DNA of 64,000 bases from Sphaerisporangium fuscum (GTDB lineage: Bacteria; Actinomycetota; Actinomycetes; Streptosporangiales; Streptosporangiaceae), in contig NZ_JAHDTF010000004.1 of the NCBI RefSeq assembly GCF_018531465.1, positions 248,001 through 312,000 on the forward strand, read 5' to 3'. The position numbers and the translations under genes are program-made. Shown here one piece after another: positions 1 to 8,235 of this stretch (within the stretch, counting starts at the first letter, position 1; every line of letters starts with the position of its first letter). The notes under the pieces were generated by a model. The model did not search any database and was not told the DNA's origin. It saw only the letters and a list, made by a program, of their open reading frames with translations.

Positions 1-1102
1 CGGTGAACACCCCGCCGCGGCGCCTGCCGCTCAGGGCGGACTCGTAGGCGATCACGTCGGCCAGCATGGAGAACTGCAGGAGCTGGAGCCCGGCGTAGCC
101 GATGCCGACCACCACGACCATCAGATGGGCGTACAGCGCGCCGAGGAACGGCGTCAGCGCCGCCAGCAGCGCGCCGCCGAGGAAGAGCACGCCCGACAGG
201 ATCATGGCGCCGCGCTTGTCCATCTTGCGGGCCAGCCACACCCACAGGGGCATCGTGACCAGCAGGGGCCCCACCAGCGCGGCGAACAGTGTGCTGGTCG
301 CGCCGGGGTCGCCCAGGGTGTAGGCGGCGAAGTACGGGGCCCCGGCGAGCATCGCGCCCGCGGCGAGGGTCTGCGCGCTGGACAGGCCGAGCAACCACAT
401 GAACGGACGGCTGTTCCGGGCGGAGGCCAGTTGTGTCCGCAGGCTCGCCTCCGGCTCGGTGACGCCCGTGAGCGGCGCGCGGGCCGTACCCCAGAACGTG
501 CCGAGCATGGCCGCGAGCAGGATGGCCGCGAAGACGAAGCCCATCAGGCGGTAGCCCTCGAGGGAGTGGGCCGCCATGGCGGGGGCGAGGATCCCGCTCA
601 GCGCCACCGCCATCGCCACGAAGATCATGCGCCACTGGAGCAGCGAGGTCCGTTCGTGGTAGTCGTCGGTCATCTCGGCGGGCATCGCCTTGTACGGCAC
701 CTCGTACAGCGCGAAACCGGTCGCGGCGACGAGGAAGAAGAGCCCGACGAACAGGGCGGCGGGCGTGCCGGTCAGCGGCGGGCCGACGAAGGTCAGCGCG
801 TAGGCGACGGGCAGGATGGCGGCGCCGGCGAGCAGCCAGGGGCGGCGGGGTCCCCAGCGGGAGACCGTGCGGTCCGACCACTGGCCGACCAGCGGGTTGA
901 GGACGAGATCCCATGCTTTGGGCGCGAACACCACCACGCCGGCCAGCCACGCGGGCACCGCGAGGATGTTGGTCATGTAGAACAACAGCAGCAGGCCGGG
1001 GACGGTGTTGAACGTCGCCGCGCAGAACGAGCCCACTCCGTAGCCGAGGCGCACGCTTCGCGGGACGGTCCGGCCGGACGCCGCCGTGCTCTCAGGGATC
1101 AT
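1..1102 (-). CDS. GPH-type (MelB-like) sugar:cation symporter, 3' end cut off by the window
   Basis: Reading leftwards from an ATG at 1102, the protein begins MIPESTAASG and continues with a helix carrying FYMTNIL and then KAWDLVLNPLVGQWSDRT, the K-WD-NP-G-SDRT signature of the glycoside-pentoside-hexuronide (MFS_2) cation symporter family. These are 12-TM inner-membrane proteins of about 430-470 residues that import sugars or glycosides with Na+ or H+. About 367 codons are present and the frame stays open to base 1, so the C-terminal portion is missing. The substrate cannot be told. Seen: family signature and hydrophobicity. Inferred: sugar uptake. Confidence 0.8.
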   Translation of the reverse strand, partial: MIPESTAASGRTVPRSVRLGYGVGSFCAATFNTVPGLLLLFYMTNILAVPAWLAGVVVFAPKAWDLVLNPLVGQWSDRTVSRWGPRRPWLLAGAAILPVAYALTFVGPPLTGTPAALFVGLFFLVAATGFALYEVPYKAMPAEMTDDYHERTSLLQWRMIFVAMAVALSGILAPAMAAHSLEGYRLMGFVFAAILLAAMLGTFWGTARAPLTGVTEPEASLRTQLASARNSRPFMWLLGLSSAQTLAAGAMLAGAPYFAAYTLGDPGATSTLFAALVGPLLVTMPLWVWLARKMDKRGAMILSGVLFLGGALLAALTPFLGALYAHLMVVVVGIGYAGLQLLQFSMLADVIAYESALSGRRRGGVFT

Positions 1103-1217
1103 GGCGTCATTACAGTCCAGCAAGCGCTTGGCCGCCAGTGAATCAGCCAACCTGTGATCAGGCACTGAAGTGATGGGGCGGCGAGCGCCACCCCATCGGC
1201 GGCCCACGCCGTTCGCC

Positions 1218-1355
1218 AGCGGGCGCGCCGGCGTGCGTGAGCGGGCTTTCCGGGCCGGTGCTTCACAGCGGCCGCGTGCAGGTTCGCCGAGGGCGTGAGC
1301 GGACCTCGGGCCGGTGCTTCACAGCGGCCGCGAGCGGGCGCGCCGGCGTGCGTGA
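1218..1355. repeat. Nested direct repeats, order A-B-B-A
   Basis: Between the symporter and the SseB-like gene there is no gene. A 23-bp unit (AGCGGGCGCGCCGGCGTGCG plus TGA) occurs at 1218-1240 and 1333-1355. Inside it, a 25-bp unit starting GGGCCGGTGCTTCACAGCGG occurs at 1252-1276 and 1308-1332. Both pairs are identical. The arrangement suggests a local duplication of about 56 bp. No coding capacity is convincing here. Confidence 0.8.
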
Positions 1356-1363
1356 CGACCCTT

Positions 1364-1396
1364 CGTGCCCCGGCGGCTCACGCCGTCCGGGGCACG
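1364..1396 (-). terminator. Hairpin terminator downstream of the SseB-like gene
   Basis: A stem CGTGCCCCGGCGGC / GCCG-t-CCGGGGCACG (arms 1364-1377 and 1382-1396, loop TCAC, one bulged T) lies 40 bp past the stop of the leftward SseB-like gene. There is no clear U-tract, as usual in actinomycetes. Confidence 0.55.
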
Positions 1397-1435
1397 TGCT
1401 TCCCGGAATCCGCTTTCCCGACGGGTGAGCCGGGA

Positions 1436-2335
1436 TCAGCAGTCGGAGACGTCCGCGCACACGACGTGCGCGCCCAGCTCGATCATGCGGCGTTCGGTGT
1501 GGGCGTCCGCCACCCGCGCCATGAGCACCGGAGCGCCGCTCGCCGCGAGCTGCGGCAGCCGGGCCCGCACCAGGCGGTGCAGGTCGCGCACGATGTCCTC
1601 GGCGGCCCGCATGTGCACCTTGACGTGCAGCATGATGCCGGTGGACCCGGAGACCGTGCGGGCCTCGGAGATCCACACGTGGTGCACCAGCGGGAAGTCG
1701 CGGAGCAGCTCGGAGATCGCCACGCGCAGCGCGGGGAGAATCGGATGCTCGCAGCGCTTGTAGCCGGGATCCACCTGTTGCATGGGGCCCGAGAGGTGGG
1801 GCCTCGGCGCGGGGATCCACGGTCGCGGCGGCGCCTCGGCGCTGCTCGGCACGGGGGCGGTCAGCGTCTCGTTCCGCCCGAAGGCCGGCGTGCTCGGCGC
1901 CGAGGGCTGGCGCGAGACGGTCGCCATGGCCCCGGTGGCGTAGGCCGTGGGCAGTGCGCTCGACAGGGCGGGCGCCTGCGTGGGGCCGCTCCGGGTGGCG
2001 GCGAGGTAACGCTGGAGGTCCTCGATCGGAATGGCGGCCGCAGCCGGCCCAGCCGCGTCTATGACGATCTCCCGCACACCGGTGACGCGCTGGATGTCGA
2101 GGATGGTGTCGGCGTCGCAGGCCGACAGGGAGTGGTTGCCACGGTGCCGCGCGTAGGTGTCCTGGCCGGTGTAACCAAGGAGCACGCGTTCACCGGTCTG
2201 CGTCGTGCCGAGCACGACGGAGCGGTCCGGTCGCACGGCCACCAGGATGCCCCACTCGGCCAGTGCCGCCAGAAGACGGTGCGGGCTGCCGTGCTGCGCG
2301 AGCACTGCTCCGAGAGCGGGGTTCCCGATGCTCAT
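1436..2335 (-). CDS. SseB-family protein
   Basis: The 299-residue product starts MSIGNPALGAVLAQHG (ATG at 2335); an upstream in-frame start at 2395 would add 20 residues but has no ribosome site. Residues about 1-110 match the SseB N-terminal domain found in many actinobacterial proteins; residues about 110-200 are a Pro/Ala/Ser-rich linker; residues about 200-290 resemble the SseB C-terminal domain (WISEARTVSGSTGIMLHVKV). In enterobacteria SseB was linked to serine sensitivity, and in Salmonella the name is used for an unrelated effector; the biochemical role is unknown. It is divergent from serA, which may be meaningful, but this is inference. It is cytosolic, with no signal or membrane segment. 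Confidence 0.7.
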   Translation of the reverse strand: MSIGNPALGAVLAQHGSPHRLLAALAEWGILVAVRPDRSVVLGTTQTGERVLLGYTGQDTYARHRGNHSLSACDADTILDIQRVTGVREIVIDAAGPAAAAIPIEDLQRYLAATRSGPTQAPALSSALPTAYATGAMATVSRQPSAPSTPAFGRNETLTAPVPSSAEAPPRPWIPAPRPHLSGPMQQVDPGYKRCEHPILPALRVAISELLRDFPLVHHVWISEARTVSGSTGIMLHVKVHMRAAEDIVRDLHRLVRARLPQLAASGAPVLMARVADAHTERRMIELGAHVVCADVSDC

Positions 2336-2477
2336 ACGACAAACGATAGGTAGTGGGACACAGCCAGTGAGCCTAATCGTCAAGAAATGTTGCAATCAAT
2401 ACCAAGATGGCGGTCTACGCGTGGAATGAGCCCCAGGTGGGTAGGCCGCCTCCGTCTCGCATGCCGGACGCTCGTGA

Positions 2478-2502
2478 GTGCTTTCACAAGCACGGATAGA
2501 CT
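2478..2502 (+). promoter_or_regulatory. Candidate serA promoter with overlapping palindrome
   Basis: A perfect inverted repeat GTGCTT-TCAC-AAGCAC (2478-2493) sits directly upstream of a -10-like TAGACT (2497-2502), 43 bp before the serA start. The palindrome would overlap the -35 region and is a candidate operator. No regulator is identified. Confidence 0.35.
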
Positions 2503-2544
2503 CGAACCTTGTCCGTGCATCCGCACTTCCCAAAGGACCCACCA

Positions 2545-4134
2545 GTGAACAAGCCCGTCGTCCTGGTCGCAGAGGAGCTCTCCGAAGCCGGTCTCGCCGT
2601 GCTCGGGGCGGACTTCGAGGTCCGTCACACCGACGGCGCCGACCGCGCGCAGTTCCTGCCCGCTCTCGCCGAGGTGGACGCGCTCATCGTGCGCAGTGCC
2701 ACCCAGGTGGATGCCGAGGCGCTGTCCCACGCGCCCCGCCTACGCGTCGTCGCGCGAGCCGGGGTCGGCCTGGACAACGTCGACGTCGAAGCCGCCACCA
2801 AGGCCGGTGTCATGGTCGTCAACGCGCCGACCTCCAACATCACCAGCGCCGCCGAGCACACGGTCGCCCTGATCCTGGCCAGCGCCCGCAACGTCGCCCA
2901 GGGCCACGCCGCGCTGAAGGGCGGGGAGTGGAAGCGCTCGAAGTACACCGGTGTCGAGCTCGACGAGAAGGTCGTCGGCATCCTCGGACTCGGCCGCATC
3001 GGGCAACTGGTCGCGCAGCGCCTCGCCCCGTTCGGCGTCGAGCTGATCGCCTACGACCCCTACCTGCAGCCGGCCCGCGCCGCGCAGATGGGCGTCCGCC
3101 TGGTCAGCCTCGAGGAGCTGCTCAAGCAGGCCGACTTCATCACGGTGCACCTGCCGAAGTCCAAGGAGACCATCGGGCTCATCGGTGACAAGGAGCTGCA
3201 CACCGTCAAGCCGTCGGTCCGCATCGTCAACGTCGCCCGTGGCGGCATCGTCGACGAGAACGCCCTCTACTCCGCGCTGAAGGAGGGCAGGGTCGCGGGC
3301 GCCGGCATCGACGTGTTCTCCAAGGAGCCCTGCACCGACAGCCCGCTGTTCGAGCTCGACAACGTCGTCGTCACCCCGCACCTCGGCGCCTCCACCCACG
3401 AGGCGCAGGAGAAGGCCGGCACCCAGGTGGCGCGCAGCGTCAAGCTGGCGCTCGCCGGTGAGTTCGTGCCGGACGCCGTGAACGTCCAGGGCGGCGCCGT
3501 CGCCGAGGACGTCAAGCCGGGCCTGCCGCTCGCCGAGAAGCTCGGCCGGGTCTTCACCGCCCTCGCGGGCGAGGTGGCCACCCGCCTCGACGTCGAGATC
3601 CGCGGCGAGATCGCCTCCCAGGACGTCCGCGTGCTGGAGCTCGCCGCCCTCAAGGGCGTGTTCACCGACGTCGTCGAGGACTCGGTGACGTACGTCAACG
3701 CCCCGCTCCTGGCCAAGGACCGCGGCGTCACGGTCGAGCTGGTCACCAGCGACGAGAGCCCCGACTGGCGCAACGTCGTCACCGTCCGGGGCGTGCTCGC
3801 CGACGGCCGTACGGTGTCGGTGTCCGGCACGCTGTCCGGCCCGCGCCAGATCACCAAGATCGTCGAGGTCAACGGCTTCCAGATGGAGATCGAGCCGACC
3901 GACCACCTGGCGTTCCTGACCTACGCCGACCGGCCCGGCATCGTCGGCATCGTGGGCAAGATCCTCGGCGAGCGCCAGGTGAACATCGCCTCGATGCAGG
4001 TGGCCCGCGACGCCAAGGGCGGCAAGGCCCTCATCGCGCTCACCGTCGACTCCGCCATCCCCGCCGAGGTCCTCGACCAGATCGTCCAGGAGATCGGCGC
4101 CGAGGGCGGCCGCGCCGTCGACCTCGGCGACTGA
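2545..4134 (+). CDS. serA: D-3-phosphoglycerate dehydrogenase
   Basis: SerA catalyses the first step of serine synthesis, NAD-dependent oxidation of 3-phosphoglycerate to 3-phosphohydroxypyruvate, in the cytosol. The 529-residue length is that of the long actinobacterial form. The Rossmann motif GLGRIG is at about residue 147, the catalytic His in TPHLGAST at about 279, followed by the intervening (ASB) domain and a C-terminal ACT domain (TYADRPGIVGIVGKIL) that binds serine for feedback inhibition. GTG at 2545 is chosen because AAAGGA lies 7 bases upstream; an in-frame TTG at 2509 has no such site. It stands alone and ends before a strong terminator. Confidence 0.95.
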   Translation: MNKPVVLVAEELSEAGLAVLGADFEVRHTDGADRAQFLPALAEVDALIVRSATQVDAEALSHAPRLRVVARAGVGLDNVDVEAATKAGVMVVNAPTSNITSAAEHTVALILASARNVAQGHAALKGGEWKRSKYTGVELDEKVVGILGLGRIGQLVAQRLAPFGVELIAYDPYLQPARAAQMGVRLVSLEELLKQADFITVHLPKSKETIGLIGDKELHTVKPSVRIVNVARGGIVDENALYSALKEGRVAGAGIDVFSKEPCTDSPLFELDNVVVTPHLGASTHEAQEKAGTQVARSVKLALAGEFVPDAVNVQGGAVAEDVKPGLPLAEKLGRVFTALAGEVATRLDVEIRGEIASQDVRVLELAALKGVFTDVVEDSVTYVNAPLLAKDRGVTVELVTSDESPDWRNVVTVRGVLADGRTVSVSGTLSGPRQITKIVEVNGFQMEIEPTDHLAFLTYADRPGIVGIVGKILGERQVNIASMQVARDAKGGKALIALTVDSAIPAEVLDQIVQEIGAEGGRAVDLGD

Positions 4135-4252
4135 CCCGCGCGAAGACCGCCGCCTAAAGGGGCGCCCCTCGCCGCCGAGCGTAGCGAGGCCATGAGCACG
4201 GGCGCGGCGATCGAAGGCGTCTCACCTGGTGAGCCGACAAGTACACATAGAT

Positions 4253-4292
4253 CGAGAAAGGCCCATCGCGTACCGGCGATGGGCCTTTCTCG
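4253..4292 (+). terminator. serA intrinsic terminator
   Basis: A perfect 17-bp inverted repeat, CGAGAAAGGCCCATCGC at 4253-4269 and its complement at 4276-4292, with loop GTACCG, lies 118 bp after the serA stop. It ends in CTTTCTCG rather than a full U-tract. Confidence 0.75.
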
Positions 4293-4567
4293 TCTCACGA
4301 TGTGAGATATTAGGTCGTCCTACAAGACAGGGGTGCTACCGGCAGGTAACGTGAATGGTGATGACGCGCCAGGTTCTCGTACTCATTACCTGCCGCGGCG
4401 GGGCCTGATCAGGGCAGGCCGACGACCCGCCGCGGTGAGTGGCGTACGTCGGCCCTCAGACCCGTCCCGGTCCGTGACCCGGACCCGGGGCAGACCCCGG
4501 TCCGGATTCGCGACCGGAATCCGCGTTCCCCGTCCCATCGCGTGCGCCGCGTGCACGCTCTCAGCGA
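4293..4567. other. Non-coding stretch with a spaced inverted repeat
   Basis: No credible gene was found between the serA terminator and the small ORF. It contains GGCAGGTAA (4341-4349) and TTACCTGCC (4386-4394), a perfect 9-bp inverted repeat with 36 bp between the arms, possibly a paired protein-binding site or a hairpin ahead of the small ORF. An open frame at 4333-4587 is Arg/Pro-rich and unlikely to be translated. Confidence 0.4.
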
Positions 4568-4579
4568 ATGAGACCTGCC

Positions 4580-4699
4580 ATGTATGACATGTACCCCTGG
4601 AACCGCCCGGCCGAAGAGCACCACCACGAGGACGACACCCCGAACCCCGTCCAGGCCGCCCTGGACCTACGCGACAACGGCGGCGAACCGACCCGCTGA
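4580..4699 (+). CDS. Small acidic protein of unknown function (39 aa)
   Basis: The frame encodes MYDMYPWNRPAEE followed by HHHEDD, an acidic His-rich patch, and ends in LDLRDNGGEPTR. The composition (Tyr/Trp N-terminus, acidic middle, helical VQAALDLRDN stretch) is protein-like and unlike the Arg/Pro/Ala pattern of spurious high-GC frames. An ATG at 4568 would add four residues. No strong Shine-Dalgarno sequence is visible. I have an impression of similar short actinobacterial proteins but cannot name a family. It is convergent with the neighbouring toxin gene. Confidence 0.5.
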   Translation: MYDMYPWNRPAEEHHHEDDTPNPVQAALDLRDNGGEPTR

Positions 4700-4757
4700 C
4701 GGTTCCGTCGGCGGGCGATCGTTCCGTCTTGAGGCGATCGCCGGCCGAGCAGCCGCG

Positions 4758-5078
4758 TCAAAGCAGGCCGTGGTAGAGCCTCAGGGCGTCGTCGAGCGCG
4801 TCCATCTCCTGGTCGTCCAGGATCCCGATCCACTGCGTCAGCTTGGTGATGTCGACCGCGAGCATCTGTTCCAGAAGGATTCTGCACTTACGACCTTCGA
4901 TCTCCGCCTCTGGTCGCGTCAGACTCGCGCGCGCCGACGTGGAGGTGGGCGCGACCGTCACGACTGAGCCGATGAAGCTGGTCGCGGTCACGACGACAGC
5001 ATATCGACGACCTTGCTGCAGGTGATCACGAGAGTTCGCGGGAAGCGTGACCAGGAAGATCGAGCCCTTACGAAGCAA
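4758..5078 (-). CDS. PemK/MazF-family toxin, probable mRNA endoribonuclease
   Basis: The 106-residue protein begins with a TTG codon at 5078 and reads LRKGSIFLVTL, then RRYAVVVTATSF and TVAPTSTSA, the three beta-strand segments of the PemK/MazF fold. Family members cut RNA at short motifs. The start overlaps the end of the antitoxin gene by 11 bp, typical of toxin-antitoxin operons with translational coupling. No better start is available because the fold begins immediately. The C-terminal part (DITKLTQWIGILDDQEMDALDDAL) is the usual helix. Cleavage specificity cannot be read from the sequence. Confidence 0.85.
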   Translation of the reverse strand: MLRKGSIFLVTLPANSRDHLQQGRRYAVVVTATSFIGSVVTVAPTSTSARASLTRPEAEIEGRKCRILLEQMLAVDITKLTQWIGILDDQEMDALDDALRLYHGLL

Positions 5079-5304
5079 GGTATCGCGCCCACTCCCGGAT
5101 CTTGGCAGCCTCCTCGCGTTCCTCGGGATCGTTCGCGATCTCCTGGGACTCTCGGCGCATCCGCTCCTGCATGGTGGTGAACCAGGCCAGGTGGATGGCC
5201 TTGCGAATTACTTCCGAAGGAGACTCGCCAAGCTCCTCGGCGACCTGTTCCAGTTCCTTGCGTGTCTTCTCGTCCACACGAACAGTGACGGTCTTCTTCT
5301 CCAT
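5068..5304 (-). CDS. Ribbon-helix-helix antitoxin
   Basis: The 78-residue protein MEKKTVTVRVDEKTRKELEQ has an N-terminal beta-strand (TVTVRV) and two helices (KTRKELEQVAEELG, SPSEVIRKAIHLAW) of an RHH DNA-binding domain, then a charged Glu/Arg-rich tail (residues about 48-78) that would wrap the toxin. It is the first gene of the pair and probably represses its own promoter: the short upstream region has GTAA and TTAC half-sites around GACGAAACGC and a TTACACT -10-like sequence about 10 bases before the ATG, so the mRNA may have a very short leader. Confidence 0.85.
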   Translation of the reverse strand: MEKKTVTVRVDEKTRKELEQVAEELGESPSEVIRKAIHLAWFTTMQERMRRESQEIANDPEEREEAAKIREWARYLAS

Positions 5305-5394
5305 GTGACGAGTGTAACGCGTTTCGTCTTACGGGCCTCGAAGCGAAGTCCGACCGTTGGCCGGCATAGGTCCGCAACGGTTGCGGGACCGGCG

Positions 5395-5422
5395 CCGCTC
5401 CCGGTGGGGGCGCCGGGAGCGG
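5395..5422 (-). terminator. Terminator of the sugar importer/kinase operon
   Basis: Arms CCGCTCCCGG (5395-5404) and CCGGGAGCGG (5413-5422) form a perfect 10-bp stem immediately after the ROK kinase stop, reading leftwards. Confidence 0.55.
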
Positions 5423-5426
5423 TGGG

Positions 5427-6317
5427 TCAGTTCTTCGCGGTCAGGGACAGGGCCAGGGCGCCGTACAGGGGGGCGTCGTCGACGAATCTCGCGGCGGTGA
5501 TCTCGGGCGGGAACGGGACGGCGCGGCGGATCTCGGCCGTCAGGCGGGGCAGGATGTGCCCGGACGCGCCCATGAGCCCGCCGCCGATCACCACGCACTG
5601 CGGGTCCAGGACGACGCACACGTTCGCCACCGCCATGGCCAGGGTCTCCACCGCGTCGTCCAGCAGAGCCCGGACCTCGGGGTCGCGGTCCTCCTCGAAA
5701 AGGGCGGCGGCGCTGACCGGCCTGCCCAGCAGGGCCGACCCGCGCTGGGCCAGGGCGTGCCCGGAGACGACCTCCTCCAGCGGCGCGTGCCCGTCGGCGA
5801 AGGCCGGTTCCCCCGCCTTGGCCAGCAGGTAGCCGATCTCGCCCGCCGCCCCGTGGGCGCCGGGCACCACCTTGCCGTCCGCCACGAGCGCCGCAGCGAG
5901 GCCCGTGCCGAGGTTCAGGTAGAGCCCGGTGCCGACCCCGCGCAGGGCGCCCCAGCGCAGTTCGGCGGCGGCGGCCGCGTTGACGTCGTTGTCGATGGCG
6001 ACCGGCGTGTCACCGAACTCCTCCCGCAGCAGCCGGGGCAGTTCCAGCCCCTCCCAGCCCGGCACCGTCGGCGCCAGCCGCACCGTCTCGCCCCGCACCA
6101 CGCCGAACGTGGAGACCCCGACGGCCTGGAGCGTTCCCGGAGAACCCGTGAGGTCGCGCGCGGCGTCCAGTGACCGTCTCAGGACCTGCTGGGCCCCTTC
6201 GCCGCCCCGGGTGGGCAGCCGCAGCTTGCGCAGCGGCCGGTCGACGCTGTCGGCCGCCGCCGTGGCGAGGGCGACCTTGGTGCCGCCGAAGTCGATGCCG
6301 AGCACGATCCGGGTCAC
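5427..6317 (-). CDS. ROK-family sugar kinase
   Basis: The 296-residue protein starts with GTG at 6317, overlapping the permease stop by four bases (GTGA). It has the phosphate-1 motif GIDFGGTK at residues about 7-14, the catalytic Asp in AIDNDVNAAAAAE, and NLGTGLAAALVADG with GAAGEIGY. The usual ROK zinc motif CxCGxxGC, expected just after GEIGY, is absent (the segment reads LLAKAGEPAFADG). By position as last gene of a sugar ABC operon it probably phosphorylates the imported sugar. Gene order binding protein - ATPase - permease - ROK kinase with a divergent ROK repressor recalls the rhizobial frc arrangement. The substrate is unproven. Confidence 0.85.
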   Translation of the reverse strand: MTRIVLGIDFGGTKVALATAAADSVDRPLRKLRLPTRGGEGAQQVLRRSLDAARDLTGSPGTLQAVGVSTFGVVRGETVRLAPTVPGWEGLELPRLLREEFGDTPVAIDNDVNAAAAAELRWGALRGVGTGLYLNLGTGLAAALVADGKVVPGAHGAAGEIGYLLAKAGEPAFADGHAPLEEVVSGHALAQRGSALLGRPVSAAALFEEDRDPEVRALLDDAVETLAMAVANVCVVLDPQCVVIGGGLMGASGHILPRLTAEIRRAVPFPPEITAARFVDDAPLYGALALSLTAKN

Positions 6318-7519
6318 GAGGCGCTTCCACGACGGGCCAGGGAGTCGATCGCCACGGCGAGGGCGAGGACGGCCGCGGTCACCATGAAGCGGACCGAGGA
6401 GTCGACGTTCAGCAGGAGCATCCCGTTGGTGATCGACTGGATCACCAGGATGCCGAGCAGCGCGGCGTACGTCCGCCCGCGCCCGCCGAACAGGGACGTC
6501 CCGCCGATGACCGCCGCCGCGATGGCCATGAGCAGCATGTCGCTGCCGCCCGAGCTCTGGTTCACCGCCGACAGGCGGCTGGCGGCGAGGATGCCGCCGA
6601 ACGCGGCCAGGCTGGAGGACAGCACGAAGGCCAGCACCCGGATGCGCGTCACCCCGATGCCCGCGCGCCGGGCCGCCTCGGCGTTGCCGCCCACGGCGTA
6701 CATCCAGCGTCCGAACGCGGTGTGACGCAGCACGAGGTCGAAGACCACGACCAGGGTGCCGAAGACGACGAGCAGCAGCGGCACTCCCCGGTCGGCCTGC
6801 AGGACGGCCACGGCGCCCGCCAGCACGATCGCCAGGCCCGCCGTCTTGACCACCGGCCAGTAGAGCGGGGTCACCGGCAGGTCCGCCGCCAGCCGCAGCG
6901 TGCGGCCGAGCAGCAGCGAGCCGCCGTACGCGGCCACCAGCAGCACCACGATCGCCCAGGCGAGCCAGGGCGGGAGCCAGGTGTCGCTGAGCTTGGCGAC
7001 GAAGCCGTCGAAGGGAAGGTTGATCGTGCCGCCCTGGCCCAGCAGGTACAGCAGCAACCCCTGCCAGCCGATCAGCCCGGCCAGCGTCACCACGAACGAC
7101 GGCATGCGCACCCGCGTGAACAGCAGGCCGTGCAGCAGCCCGATCGCCGCGCCCGCCGCCACCGCGACCAGTACGGAGAGCAGAGGGTTCCAGCCGTGCC
7201 GCACGTTGAGGATGGTCATCACGACGGCGCACAGGCCGCTGACCGATCCGGCGGCCAGGTCGATCTCGCCGAGGAGCAGCACCATGATGATGCCGAGCGA
7301 GATGGTGCCGGTCGCCGCCATCTGCAGGGCCAGGTTGGTGAGGTTCTCCGGCGACAGGAAGTGCTCGTTGAGCGACCCGAACACGATCGCGATCGCGATC
7401 AGGCCGCCGACCACGGGCCAGGCGCCGAGGTCGCCGCGCCGCAGCCGTTCGACGGCCTCCCTGGGGCTGTACGGCTTGCGGACGGGATCAGCGGGACGGT
7501 TCACGGCGGTGGCGCTCAT
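6314..7519 (-). CDS. Sugar ABC transporter permease (XylH/RbsC type)
   Basis: The 401-residue integral membrane protein has about ten hydrophobic segments and family landmarks: LLGEIDLAAGSVSGL near residue 85, the RYAVG-like stretch YAVGGNAEAARRAGI, and GGTSLFGGRGR near residue 335. The length and the extra central hydrophobic pair (residues about 205-235) resemble XylH more than RbsC. Start and stop overlap the flanking genes by four bases each (ATGA with the ATPase, GTGA with the kinase), so the operon is translationally coupled. It would form a homodimeric channel in the cell membrane with the neighbouring ATPase and lipoprotein. Confidence 0.92.
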   Translation of the reverse strand: MSATAVNRPADPVRKPYSPREAVERLRRGDLGAWPVVGGLIAIAIVFGSLNEHFLSPENLTNLALQMAATGTISLGIIMVLLLGEIDLAAGSVSGLCAVVMTILNVRHGWNPLLSVLVAVAAGAAIGLLHGLLFTRVRMPSFVVTLAGLIGWQGLLLYLLGQGGTINLPFDGFVAKLSDTWLPPWLAWAIVVLLVAAYGGSLLLGRTLRLAADLPVTPLYWPVVKTAGLAIVLAGAVAVLQADRGVPLLLVVFGTLVVVFDLVLRHTAFGRWMYAVGGNAEAARRAGIGVTRIRVLAFVLSSSLAAFGGILAASRLSAVNQSSGGSDMLLMAIAAAVIGGTSLFGGRGRTYAALLGILVIQSITNGMLLLNVDSSVRFMVTAAVLALAVAIDSLARRGSAS

Positions 7520-8235
7520 GCGGCGGCTCCGGTGATGGCGGCCACGATCGACTCCTGGGAGGCCTCGGCGGTGCGGAACTCGCCCGCGTTGCGGCCGAGG
7601 CGCAGGACGACGACCCGGTCGCTGACGGCCCGCACGTCGGCCAGGTTGTGGGAGATGAGCAGGACGGCCAGCCCTCGCTCGCGCAGCCGCCGGATCAGGT
7701 CGAGGACCTGGGCCGTCTGCTCGACGCCGAGGGCGGCGGTGGGCTCGTCGAGGATGACGAGCCGGGGCTCGCCGATCAGGGCCCGGGCGATGGCGACCGA
7801 CTGCCGCTGGCCGCCCGAGAGCATGGCGACCGGCACGCGGATGTCGCGGATGCGCACGTCGAGCTGGCCGAGCAGGTCGCGGGTCGCCCGTTCCATCCTG
7901 ATGTGGTCCAGCACCGACCAGCGGCGCCGTTCGGAGCCGAGGAACAGGTTCGCGACGACGTCGAGGTTCTCGCACAGGGCGAGGTCCTGGTAGACGGTCG
8001 AGATGCCGAGGGCCTGCGCGTCGTGCGGGTTGCCGATCCGGACGGGACGGTCGTCGACGGTGATCTCCCCGCTGTCGGGGGAGACGGCGCCCGCGATGGT
8101 CTTGATGAGGGTCGACTTGCCGGCGCCGTTGTCGCCGACCAGGGCCACGACCTCGCCGGGACGCAGGTCCAGGCTCACGCCTTCGAGGGCCTGGACCGCG
8201 CCGTACCGCTTGGAGATGTCCTTCGCGCGGATCAT
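7516..8235 (-). CDS. Sugar ABC transporter ATP-binding protein (single domain)
   Basis: The 239-residue ATPase has Walker A GDNGAGKST (about residue 34), signature LSGGQRQS, Walker B LVILDEPTAAL and the H-loop LLISHNL. It is a single nucleotide-binding domain, unlike the fused two-domain RbsA/MglA proteins, and matches the short FrcA/XylG-like forms; two copies would power the permease. Its ATG directly follows the binding-protein stop with no gap. Confidence 0.93.
   Translation of the reverse strand: MIRAKDISKRYGAVQALEGVSLDLRPGEVVALVGDNGAGKSTLIKTIAGAVSPDSGEITVDDRPVRIGNPHDAQALGISTVYQDLALCENLDVVANLFLGSERRRWSVLDHIRMERATRDLLGQLDVRIRDIRVPVAMLSGGQRQSVAIARALIGEPRLVILDEPTAALGVEQTAQVLDLIRRLRERGLAVLLISHNLADVRAVSDRVVVLRLGRNAGEFRTAEASQESIVAAITGAAA

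Noticed and set aside
125..1141. A rightward 338-codon frame over the symporter
   Set aside because: Low-complexity Gly/Arg/Gln/His-rich translation opposite a real MFS_2 gene.
4333..4587. An 84-codon frame upstream of the small ORF
   Set aside because: Arg/Pro-rich without any ribosome site or recognisable pattern.
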